Shown here in pieces: positions 56,736 to 64,000 of a stretch of DNA of 64,000 nucleotides. The stretch is from Limnobacter sp. 130. GTDB taxonomy: Bacteria > Pseudomonadota > Gammaproteobacteria > Burkholderiales > Burkholderiaceae_B. The notes under the pieces are model-generated. The model was not told the DNA's origin and did no database searches. It was given only the letters and a program-made list of their open reading frames with translations. Made by a program: the position numbers and the translations under genes. Within the stretch, counting starts at the first letter, position 1, and each line of letters opens with the position of its first letter. The stretch is taken from assembly GCF_902506325.1 (NCBI RefSeq), contig NZ_LR732330.1, forward strand, positions 496,001 to 560,000. The letters run 5' to 3'.

Positions 56736-56741
56736 ATTATA
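56736..56741 (-). promoter_or_regulatory. Candidate -10 element for pyrG
   Basis: A perfect TATAAT on the minus strand about 75 bases before the pyrG start. No convincing -35 is visible at the right distance. Confidence 0.4.
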
Positions 56742-56772
56742 ACCTGAGCGCGCTTGGTCCATGCCAGTGATC

Positions 56773-57417
56773 TTAACTAAACTTCAGTTCACACCCTGTT
56801 TTTTCTTGGAGTTCTTCTCTAGATACGCCTGGCGCTATTTCCAGCACTTCGAGTCCATGCGTGGTGACGTCCATCACCGCCAAGTCCGTAATAATGCGGT
56901 TGACCACGCCTTTACCTGTCAACGGCAAGGTGCATTCAGGCAAAATCTTCAAATCAGTCGTGCCATCTTTCTTGCGAGCCACATGCTCCATCAATACGAT
57001 TACACGCGACACACCCGCCACCAAGTCCATGGCACCGCCCATGCCTTTCACCAGTTTGCCGGGAATCATCCAATTGGCCAAATCGCCATTCTGACTGATC
57101 TGCATGGCCCCCAAAATGGCCAAATTGATATGCCCGCCGCGAATCATCGCAAACGATTCTGAACTTGAGAAGAAAGCTGACCCATTCAGAGTGGTCACGG
57201 TTTGCTTGCCTGCATTGATCAAATCGGCATCCACCTGCTCCTCGGTAGGAAATGGCCCAATGCCCAACAAACCATTTTCACTTTGCAACATCACATCCAT
57301 GCCATCAGGAATGTGGTTACTGACCAAAGTGGGCAAACCGATACCCAGATTCACATAAAAACCGTCTTGCAATTCGCGCGCAGCGCGTGCTGCCATTTCA
57401 TCGTGATTCCACGCCAT
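56773..57417 (-). CDS. scoB: 3-oxoacid CoA-transferase subunit B
   Basis: A 214-residue CoA-transferase family I beta subunit. It has [28 protein letters not shown] (with the Glu that carries CoA) and [13 protein letters not shown]. With subunit A it moves CoA between succinyl-CoA and acetoacetate. It follows scoA by 12 bases. Confidence 0.93.
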   Translation of the reverse strand: MAWNHDEMAARAARELQDGFYVNLGIGLPTLVSNHIPDGMDVMLQSENGLLGIGPFPTEEQVDADLINAGKQTVTTLNGSAFFSSSESFAMIRGGHINLAILGAMQISQNGDLANWMIPGKLVKGMGGAMDLVAGVSRVIVLMEHVARKKDGTTDLKILPECTLPLTGKGVVNRIITDLAVMDVTTHGLEVLEIAPGVSREELQEKTGCELKFS

Positions 57418-57429
57418 TTTTTGTTCTCC

Positions 57430-58140
57430 TTATTGTGCAGGGGTAGCCAGTGTGCGTTTCTCAATCCGCTTTTCAGGATTGGCGTTCAATACAACACGCT
57501 GCACATAAATACCTGGGGTGTGAATAAAGTTGGGATCAAGCGCACCCACTTCCACAATTTCTTCCACTTCCACCACCGTAAATTTCGAGGCTGCCGCACA
57601 CTCTGGATTGAAATTGCGCGCAGTGAGGCGATAAATCAGATTGCCAGAGGTATCCGCCTTCCAGGCTTTCACCAGCGAAATATCGGCTTTCAGGCTGTGC
57701 TCCAGCACATAGTTTTCGCCGTCGATCACCCGTGTTTCCTTGCCATCGGCAATCACGGTTCCAAAACCGGTTTTCGTGAAAAAAGCTGGAATACCGGCAC
57801 CACCTGCGCGCAGTTTTTCGGCCAAGGTACCTTGTGGCGTGAATTCCAGTTCCAGTTCACCGCTGAGATACTGGCGCTCGAACTCTTTGTTCTCACCCAC
57901 ATAAGACGAAATCATCTTGCGTACCTGCCTGGTTTCCAGCAATCGGCCCAAGCCAAAGCCATCCACACCCGCATTGTTCGAGATCACAGTCAAATCTTTT
58001 GCACCCGATGCACGAACTGCCTCAATTAAAGCCTCTGGAATGCCGCACAGGCCAAAACCACCCACGGCAAGCGTCATTCCGTCCTTGATCTTGTCCGCCA
58101 AAGCCTCTGTGGCACTGGCCGATACTTTGTTCATCCCCAT
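57430..58140 (-). CDS. scoA: 3-oxoacid CoA-transferase subunit A
   Basis: A 236-residue alpha subunit with GMTLAVGGFGLCGIPEAL, ISNNAGVDGFGLG and a late GGAGIPAFFTKTGFGT. It forms the heteromeric transferase with scoB. Divergent from the ETF-ubiquinone oxidoreductase gene, it links ketone-body or short-chain acid use to fatty acid breakdown. Confidence 0.93.
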   Translation of the reverse strand: MGMNKVSASATEALADKIKDGMTLAVGGFGLCGIPEALIEAVRASGAKDLTVISNNAGVDGFGLGRLLETRQVRKMISSYVGENKEFERQYLSGELELEFTPQGTLAEKLRAGGAGIPAFFTKTGFGTVIADGKETRVIDGENYVLEHSLKADISLVKAWKADTSGNLIYRLTARNFNPECAAASKFTVVEVEEIVEVGALDPNFIHTPGIYVQRVVLNANPEKRIEKRTLATPAQ

Positions 58141-58273
58141 TTCTATTCCTCATGCTTTGAATTTGTGCCATTAGTTTAACTTCTTGGCGCACGCAATCTT
58201 CTTGCTGCATTGCACAAAAGCAAGTTTCTCAGACTAGAGATCAAAGTCAACTATTTTTTCCCGATATGCAATA

Positions 58274-58297
58274 AGCTTTCGGCTTAAAATCAAAGCT
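58274..58297. promoter_or_regulatory. Inverted repeat over a possible -10 of the ETF-QO gene
   Basis: AGCTTT and AAAGCT arms with a 12-base spacer that contains TAAAAT. It is about 50 bases before the ETF-QO start in the divergent region with scoA. Confidence 0.3.
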
Positions 58298-58343
58298 GCA
58301 CCTCGCTGTAGCAACCGCGACAAATTTTAAGGAGACGCACCCA

Positions 58344-59996
58344 ATGTCGGCTGTCGAAAGAGACATGATGGAATACGATGTATTGGTAGTTGGTGGAGGC
58401 CCTGCCGGCCTTTCAACTGCCATTCGCCTGAAACAAGTGGCCGCAGAAAAAGGCCAGGAAATCAATGTGTGCGTACTGGAGAAAGGCTCTGAGGTTGGCG
58501 CCCATATTTTGTCAGGCGCCGTGATGGACCCCCGCGCAATCACTGAACTTTTCCCTGACTGGAAAGAACGCGGCGCGCCACTGAACACAGAGGTCACTGA
58601 AGACCAGTTTTTGTTTTTAACTGAAACGTCCGCAAAAAAAGTACCCAATGCGCTTTTGCCCGAATGTTTCCAGAACCATGGCAACTATGTCATCAGCTTG
58701 GCCAACGTGGTCCGCTGGCTGGGTGAGCAAGCCGAAGCTTTGGGTGTTGAAGTATTTCCGGGCTTTGCAGGTGCAGAAATTCTGTACGACGAAAAAGGTG
58801 CCGTGAAAGGCGTACAAACCGGCGACATGGGCATTGGTAAGGATGGTGAGCATACCCACGCTTACCAGCCAGGCATGGAACTGCATGCCAAGTACACCGT
58901 GTTCGCCGAAGGCGTACGCGGCCACTTGGGCAAACGCGTCATCGAAAAATTCAACCTGAACGAAGGTCGCGACCCACAGGTATACGGCATCGGGCTAAAA
59001 GAACTGTGGGAAATTGATCCAGCCAAACACAAGCCAGGCTTGGTCATTCACTCTGGTGGCTGGCCGCTCGATTCAAGCACCTATGGCGGCTCATTCCTGT
59101 ATCACCTGGAAAACAACCAGGTTGCAGTGGGCTTTGTGGTGGGCTTGGCCTACGAAAACCCCTACTTGTCGCCTTTTGAAGAATTCCAGCGCTACAAAAC
59201 CCACCCCGAAATTCGCAAGTATTTTGAAGGTGGCAAACGCATTTCCTACGGCGCTCGCGCAATTGCTGCAGGCGGCCTGATGAGCCTGCCGAAACTGGTA
59301 TTCCCGGGTGGTGCATTGGTGGGTTGCGATGCAGGCTTTCTGAATGCGTCCCGAATCAAGGGATCACATGCGGCCATCAAGAGCGGCATGCTGTGTGCCG
59401 AAGCGATTGCTGATGCCTTGGCTCAAGATCGTGCTGGCGACGAGCTCGAAGCCTATCCAAAAGCTTTCCACGACTCTTGGCTATTCGACGAACTGTACCG
59501 CGCTCGCAACTTCAAACAATGGATGAGCAAAGGTTTGTACACCGGCACCATGATGGTGGGTATTGAACAAAAACTGTTCAATGGCAAGGTGCCCTGGACT
59601 TTGCACCACAAGCACGCAGACCATGAATGCCTGCGCCCTGCTTCTGAATTTCAACCGATCAACTATCCAAAACCCGATGGGAAGATTACATTTGATCGCT
59701 TGAGTTCGGTGTTCATCTCCAACACCAACCACGAAGAGAACCAGCCAGCACACCTGACATTGAGAAATCCAGAGGTACCGGTTGCAACCAACCTGACCAC
59801 CTACGCAGGCCCCGAGCAGCGCTACTGCCCGGCAGGTGTGTATGAATATGTGAAAAAGGAAGACGGGAAAGATCAGTTGCAGATCAACGCACAAAACTGC
59901 GTACACTGCAAAACCTGTGACATCAAAGACCCCACACAAAATATTGTGTGGGTGACACCGGAAGGTGGTGGTGGACCCAATTACCCGAACATGTAA
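58344..59996 (+). CDS. Electron transfer flavoprotein-ubiquinone oxidoreductase
   Basis: A 550-residue membrane-associated protein that takes electrons from ETF to ubiquinone. The FAD motif VVGGGPAGLSTAIRL is at about residues 13-27, and the 4Fe-4S site near the C-terminus has Cys in RYCPAGVYEY and the CVHCKTCDIKDP motif. It ends with the typical GGGGPNYPNM. A good AAGGAG precedes the ATG. It serves acyl-CoA dehydrogenases, in line with the lipid genes of the window. Confidence 0.95.
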   Translation: MSAVERDMMEYDVLVVGGGPAGLSTAIRLKQVAAEKGQEINVCVLEKGSEVGAHILSGAVMDPRAITELFPDWKERGAPLNTEVTEDQFLFLTETSAKKVPNALLPECFQNHGNYVISLANVVRWLGEQAEALGVEVFPGFAGAEILYDEKGAVKGVQTGDMGIGKDGEHTHAYQPGMELHAKYTVFAEGVRGHLGKRVIEKFNLNEGRDPQVYGIGLKELWEIDPAKHKPGLVIHSGGWPLDSSTYGGSFLYHLENNQVAVGFVVGLAYENPYLSPFEEFQRYKTHPEIRKYFEGGKRISYGARAIAAGGLMSLPKLVFPGGALVGCDAGFLNASRIKGSHAAIKSGMLCAEAIADALAQDRAGDELEAYPKAFHDSWLFDELYRARNFKQWMSKGLYTGTMMVGIEQKLFNGKVPWTLHHKHADHECLRPASEFQPINYPKPDGKITFDRLSSVFISNTNHEENQPAHLTLRNPEVPVATNLTTYAGPEQRYCPAGVYEYVKKEDGKDQLQINAQNCVHCKTCDIKDPTQNIVWVTPEGGGGPNYPNM

Positions 59997-60003
59997 GCAA
60001 GTT

Positions 60004-60036
60004 CAAAACGCCGACTTTTCAGTCGGCGTTTTTTTC
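60004..60036. terminator. Bidirectional intrinsic terminator
   Basis: AACGCCGACT-TTTC-AGTCGGCGTT stem with T-runs on both strands, between the ETF-QO gene and the convergent small lipoprotein gene. Confidence 0.92.
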
Positions 60037-60460
60037 AGGTTTTCAGATCGCTTGAGGTTTCGTCTAATCGCTTTGAGTTTTCATTTGCATCGATCTCAAA
60101 GGTGTATTCGCCTTCAAGCAGATGAGTTACATAGGCGAATCGACCATTTACGGTCACCCCGTCGAGCGTCAATTCGTAATAGCACCCCGCAACCTTGCCG
60201 CACCCTTTTTCAAACAGGGCACGACTGGTTTTTTCATCAATCCAGTCCACTGAATATTTTTGATCGGCAATATACACTGTGACCGGTTTCCACTCTGTTT
60301 CACAGAAATTCTCGATCACCTGGGCGCCGGCAGATTTGTAAACCAGTTCACAATCGGTTTTGGCGAGAAACTGCAGTTTGCGAGTTGTTTCCGGTGAATT
60401 GGTACAAGCAACCAGCAAAACCGCACAGGAAGCGGCGAGAACAAGCAGCAAGCGTTTCAT
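60035..60460 (-). CDS. Small lipoprotein, function unknown
   Basis: A 141-residue protein started at the ATG at 60460, nine bases after AGGA. The signal ends at lipobox LVAC (about residues 16-19). The mature part has Cys residues in a CELVY stretch, in NFCETEW and in GCGKVAGCYYEL, likely disulfides, and ends in a Ser/Asp/Lys-rich tail. I do not recognise the family. It is transcribed toward the shared terminator. Confidence 0.68.
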   Translation of the reverse strand: MKRLLLVLAASCAVLLVACTNSPETTRKLQFLAKTDCELVYKSAGAQVIENFCETEWKPVTVYIADQKYSVDWIDEKTSRALFEKGCGKVAGCYYELTLDGVTVNGRFAYVTHLLEGEYTFEIDANENSKRLDETSSDLKT

Positions 60461-60540
60461 GGCATTGATTCCTGAAAGGACATTTACTTTGAACGCAAGA
60501 ATGCCGTTGATGGAGTACACAGAACGTGCCGCAGCAAAGA

Positions 60541-60843
60541 TCAGCCTTTGGGCGCACGCCACAAAAAGCGGTAAACGAAACCTGGAAAAGCGAACACCAG
60601 AAAGAGACATGCTGTTAACGCATAAAATTCCCAGCGTTGAGGAGTAACCTGACTCAGGCTTGCTTCAATGGCAAAGCCGATCAGACCCACGATAAAGTAA
60701 CCGGCGATTACTTCGAGTACACGGGTCCAACCGCCTTTTTTAGTCACAGGCAAAACGCCCATGATGCGGTTGCTCACAAAAGGCAGGTTCGCAAACAGCA
60801 AGGCCAAGCCAAACAACAACCAATGCCCAATCGTCTGCGTCAA
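60541..60843 (-). CDS. DUF2818 membrane protein
   Basis: A 100-residue protein with three hydrophobic segments (about residues 5-20, 43-60, 75-92). It starts MTQTIGHWLLFGLALLFANLPF, the pattern of the DUF2818 family, which in betaproteobacteria regularly follows nuoN. A role near complex I is suggested by position only. Confidence 0.85.
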   Translation of the reverse strand: MTQTIGHWLLFGLALLFANLPFVSNRIMGVLPVTKKGGWTRVLEVIAGYFIVGLIGFAIEASLSQVTPQRWEFYALTACLFLVFAFPGFVYRFLWRAPKG

Positions 60844-60875
60844 AACCTACCCCTTGAAAGTTCTAAAATATTCAG

Positions 60876-62360
60876 TTAACCAGCCAGCGTTTGCTGAATG
60901 GCTGTCATGCAATATGCCATCAACGGCGCGGGTAACAAACCCAGCGCGATCACAGCCAAACCGTTCAGGCCCAATACTGCACGTGCATCGTTGCCCATCA
61001 CGATTTCAGTTTCATCCGCAGGCGCTTCGAAATACATGGTTTTCACAATGCGAATGTAATAGAAAGCACCCACCAAACTGAACATGACTGCATAAACCGC
61101 CAACCACACCTGGCCGGTGGCCAACAAGGCTTTCAGAACCAACAATTTGGCAGCAAAGCCCACCATGGGTGGAATACCAGCCAAGGAGAACATCAACAAC
61201 AGCATGATCAAAGCCAACCAAGGTGCGCGTTTGTTCAAGCCCTTCAAGTCGCTGATGTGTTCCACTTCAAAGCCTTTGCGTGACATCACCATGATCACAC
61301 CGAAGGTACCCAGAGTGGTCAACACATAAGTAATGCTGTAGAACATGGCCGAAGAATAAGCCTGTGCCGCGTTACCGGTATCTTGCCCTGTTACGCCCGA
61401 CAAGAAACCCAACAGCATGAAACCCATTTGTGCAATCGTTGAATAAGCCAGCATGCGCTTCAGGCTGGTTTGGGCAATGGCGGTCAGGTTACCAATGGCC
61501 AGCGAAGCAATCGCCAACACCATCAGCATGTTTTGCCAATCGAAAGCCATCACAAACAAACCATCAACGAGCAAGCGCATCAACATGGCAAATGCAGCCA
61601 GTTTGGGTGCACCGCTAATCAGCAAGGTGGAAATTGAAGGCGAACCCTGATACACGTCGGGAACCCACATGTGGAACGGCACCACGCCCAACTTGAAGGC
61701 AAGGCCAGCCACCAGGAACACAATACCGAATACGAAAATAATTGATTTTTGACCCGACACCGCCGCGGTCGCAGCAAATGCAATGTCAGAGTGATTCAGC
61801 GAACCTGTTGCACCGTAAATCATCGACATGCCATACAACAGGAAACCTGAAGCCAACGCACCAAGAACGAAATACTTCATCGATGCTTCGGTTGCGCGCA
61901 CATTGTCGCGTTGCATGGCCACAGCGGCATACAGGCTGAGAGACAGCAACTCGACACCCAAGTACACCAACAACAGGTTGTTGGCAGAAATCATGATCAT
62001 CTGACCGAGCAAAGCAAACAGCACCAATGCGTGCAACTCACCTTTAAACATATCGCGGTCTTTGGCATAGTTCGCACCCACAATTAAGGTAAATGCGATT
62101 GCCAAGGCAGAAAAGCCTTTTAAGATCAGGGCCATGCTGTCGGCAATGTACATATTGGAGAAAGCCAGCTCGGTGCCCGCGGTGGGTACTTGCGCCAGGC
62201 AATACACGCCAAGGCCGATACAGAACAACACCACAATGTTATGCAGCATTGGCAAAATACGGCCTTTGGTCACGCTGTCAGCAATCAGAAACGCACAGGC
62301 GAAAAGCGCCAGAGCAATTTCAGGAATAGCGAGTGAGAGATTCATCTGATCCACGAACAT
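60876..62360 (-). CDS. nuoN: NADH-quinone oxidoreductase subunit N
   Basis: A 494-residue proton-pumping membrane subunit of complex I with about 14 spans. Conserved elements are NLLLVYLGVELLSLSLYA, KYFVLGALASGFLLYG, KLGVVPFHMWVPDVYQG and LKRMLAYSTIAQMGFM. It is the last nuo gene, seven bases after nuoM. Confidence 0.96.
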   Translation of the reverse strand: MFVDQMNLSLAIPEIALALFACAFLIADSVTKGRILPMLHNIVVLFCIGLGVYCLAQVPTAGTELAFSNMYIADSMALILKGFSALAIAFTLIVGANYAKDRDMFKGELHALVLFALLGQMIMISANNLLLVYLGVELLSLSLYAAVAMQRDNVRATEASMKYFVLGALASGFLLYGMSMIYGATGSLNHSDIAFAATAAVSGQKSIIFVFGIVFLVAGLAFKLGVVPFHMWVPDVYQGSPSISTLLISGAPKLAAFAMLMRLLVDGLFVMAFDWQNMLMVLAIASLAIGNLTAIAQTSLKRMLAYSTIAQMGFMLLGFLSGVTGQDTGNAAQAYSSAMFYSITYVLTTLGTFGVIMVMSRKGFEVEHISDLKGLNKRAPWLALIMLLLMFSLAGIPPMVGFAAKLLVLKALLATGQVWLAVYAVMFSLVGAFYYIRIVKTMYFEAPADETEIVMGNDARAVLGLNGLAVIALGLLPAPLMAYCMTAIQQTLAG

Positions 62361-62367
62361 TCCTCAA

Positions 62368-63849
62368 TTAAAGCTTGGACTGAGCCACATGTTGCAACAA
62401 GGCATCGACAGACACCTGCAACACATCAGTAAAGGGTTTGGGGTACAGGCCCATGGCCATCACCAAAATTGCCAGTGCACCCAGCATCAGGAATTCACGG
62501 GTGTTCACATCGGTCAATTTTTTCACGTCGTCATTGGCCACTTCACCAAACACCACGCGCTTGTACATCCACAGCGAATAAGCAGCACCGAAAATCAGGG
62601 TGGTTGCAGCCAGCAAACCGATCCAGAAGTTGTACTTCACTGCGCCCAGGATCACCATGAATTCCCCCACAAAACCACTGGTTGCAGGCAGACCCGCGTT
62701 GGCCATGGCGAACAAGAGGAAGAAGGCGGCAAACTTCGGCATGGTATTGACCACACCGCCATAGGCAGAAATCTCGCGACTGTGCACGCGATCATAAAGC
62801 ACGCCGATACACAGGAACATGGCGCCCGACACAAAGCCGTGGGAGATCATTTGAATGATCGCACCCTGCACCGCCAAATCCTGGAACATGAAAAAGCCCA
62901 AAGTGACGAAACCCATGTGGGCAATCGATGAATACGCCACCAGCTTTTTCATGTCCTTCTGAACCAGTGCCACCACACCGATATACACCACCGCGATCAG
63001 CGACAAGGTAATCATGAAACCAGCCAACTCATGGCTTGCATCAGGCGCAATCGGCATGCTGAAACGCAAGAAGCCATACGCGCCCAGTTTCAACATAATT
63101 GCAGCCAGAACCACCGAACCACCCGTGGGTGCTTCCACGTGCGCGTCGGGCAACCAGGTGTGAACTGGCCACATGGGCACTTTCACAGCAAAGGCCATGA
63201 GGAACGCCAGGAAAATCAATATTTGCTCAGTCATGCCCAGCGGCAGTTTGTGCCACGCTGCAATTTCAAAAGTGCCCGACTGAAACTGCAGGTAAATGAG
63301 TGCGACCAGCGTAAGCAAAGAACCCAACAGCGTATACAGGAAAAACTTGAACGCTGCGTAGATGCGGTTGGGACCACCCCACACACCCACGATGATGTAC
63401 ATCGGGATCAAGGTCGCCTCAAAGAAAACATAGAACAGCAAGCCGTCGGTGGCCGAGAACACACCCACCATCAACCCCGAGAGGATCAGGAATGCGGCCA
63501 TGTACTGTGCCACTTTTTCGGTAATCACTTCCCAGGCAGCAACCACCACAAAAATGGTGATCAAGGCGGTCAAGATAACAAACCAGACTGACAGGCCATC
63601 CACACCCAAACCATAGGAGGCACCAAAGGCCTCAATCCAGGGCAGATTTTCAACAAACTGCAATTGGGCTGTGCTGGTGTCAAAACCAAAGTACAAAGGC
63701 AAAGTAACGACAAAGCTGATCAGCGCAGCAATCAGGGACGCTCCCCGGACTGCACCTGCGTTTTTGTCATTGCCCAGAGCCATGATCAAAACACCAAAGG
63801 CGATTGGCAGCCAGATCGCCAAACTCAGATAAGGAATATTGTTAGACAT
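62368..63849 (-). CDS. nuoM: NADH-quinone oxidoreductase subunit M
   Basis: A 493-residue antiporter-like subunit of complex I. It contains FFEATLIPMYIIVGVWG, FAVKVPMWPVHTWLPDAH, KKLVAYSSIAHMGFVTLG and HGFVSGAMFL. It lies between nuoL and nuoN in the usual order. Confidence 0.97.
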   Translation of the reverse strand: MSNNIPYLSLAIWLPIAFGVLIMALGNDKNAGAVRGASLIAALISFVVTLPLYFGFDTSTAQLQFVENLPWIEAFGASYGLGVDGLSVWFVILTALITIFVVVAAWEVITEKVAQYMAAFLILSGLMVGVFSATDGLLFYVFFEATLIPMYIIVGVWGGPNRIYAAFKFFLYTLLGSLLTLVALIYLQFQSGTFEIAAWHKLPLGMTEQILIFLAFLMAFAVKVPMWPVHTWLPDAHVEAPTGGSVVLAAIMLKLGAYGFLRFSMPIAPDASHELAGFMITLSLIAVVYIGVVALVQKDMKKLVAYSSIAHMGFVTLGFFMFQDLAVQGAIIQMISHGFVSGAMFLCIGVLYDRVHSREISAYGGVVNTMPKFAAFFLLFAMANAGLPATSGFVGEFMVILGAVKYNFWIGLLAATTLIFGAAYSLWMYKRVVFGEVANDDVKKLTDVNTREFLMLGALAILVMAMGLYPKPFTDVLQVSVDALLQHVAQSKL

Positions 63850-63888
63850 TGATATTTTCCAATCGTAAGAACCGAAGTTCCGCCTTTG

Positions 63889-64000
63889 TTATTTGAGTGT
63901 GATGAAAGTGATGATCATGGCCAATACGCCAAGAATCATCGCGAACGCATAGTGATAAATGAAACCACTTTGCGCGAATCGAACCACACCCGAGATCAAA
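63889..64000 (-). CDS. nuoL: NADH-quinone oxidoreductase subunit L, C-terminus (cut by window edge)
   Basis: The last 36 codons are inside the window, reading GVVRFAQSGFIYHYAFAMIL and ending in a hydrophobic ITFITLK. This matches the C-terminal span of NuoL, and the gene order nuoL-nuoM-nuoN supports it. The stop is TAA at 63889-63891. Confidence 0.9.
   Translation of the reverse strand, partial: LISGVVRFAQSGFIYHYAFAMILGVLAMIITFITLK

Overview
The window is a stretch of ordinary bacterial chromosome. Gene content and gene order point to a betaproteobacterium of the order Burkholderiales: rpsF-priB-rpsR-rplI, pyrG-kdsA-eno-ftsB, dapA-bamC, trmJ divergent from suhB, and a nuoLMN operon end followed by a DUF2818 gene. 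A Limnobacter-like organism would fit, but that is only an impression. I see no tRNA or rRNA gene, insertion sequence, prophage, integrase, attachment site or CRISPR array, and base and codon use look even throughout. No gene-free stretch exceeds about 300 bases.

Layout. (1) 1-1,300: ribosomal operon rpsF-priB-rpsR-rplI, with promoter and leader hairpins. (2) 1,300-13,750: a lipid region with fadD, an FFLEELY-motif protein, a three-gene set resembling the Pseudomonas LaoCBA long-chain alcohol oxidation system (aldehyde dehydrogenase, Tat-signal small subunit, GMC oxidoreductase), a membrane-anchored lipase, a full-length two-domain fatty acyl-CoA reductase of the Marinobacter type, a phasin, a patatin-like phospholipase, a TetR regulator and an acyl-CoA-binding protein. 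(3) 13,750-19,330: an ArsR regulator, prfC, and a TAXI-type TRAP transporter (binding protein and fused permease). (4) 19,400-23,520: a second lipid group with a phasin bearing a Lys/Ala-rich tail, a 41-residue membrane miniprotein, an unknown membrane protein, a lipoprotein lipase and a FATP-like acyl-CoA synthetase. (5) 23,600-30,770: a secreted protein, then a minus-strand run cysS-alkA-accA-tilS-exonuclease-helicase. (6) 30,960-43,240: a TPR protein and an L,D-transpeptidase sharing a C-terminal domain, a cyclophilin, lpxH, cysE, trmJ, suhB, mutS, a secreted metallophosphatase, a SlyD-like isomerase, a ribosomal-protein oxygenase and a repeat-bearing lipoprotein. (7) 43,300-54,100: an MBL hydrolase, bamC, dapA, a methyltransferase, trpS, an M50 protease, a YciO-type protein, a PHP phosphatase, a DUF455 protein, a gamma carbonic anhydrase, hslO, ftsB and eno. 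(8) 54,100-64,000: kdsA, pyrG, scoB/scoA, ETF-ubiquinone oxidoreductase, a small lipoprotein, a DUF2818 protein, nuoN, nuoM and the 3' end of nuoL.

How the genes fit together. The strongest theme is storage and turnover of neutral lipid. Acyl-CoA is made by two synthetases, buffered by an acyl-CoA-binding protein, and reduced to fatty alcohol by the acyl-CoA reductase. Fatty alcohol can be reoxidised to acid by the Lao-like set, and stored lipid released by lipases and the patatin. Two phasins imply granules. The scoAB and ETF-QO genes feed beta-oxidation products and electrons into central metabolism and the quinone pool. No wax ester synthase or PHA synthase lies in the window, so the stored product is inferred. 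Besides this locus, the less explained items are a helicase with a degraded NERD-like domain paired with an exonuclease, a secreted phosphatase translationally coupled to mutS, and several strong palindromes in leaders and gene ends (pyrG, cysE, the end of the FFLEELY gene, and a terminator for cysE lying inside lpxH).
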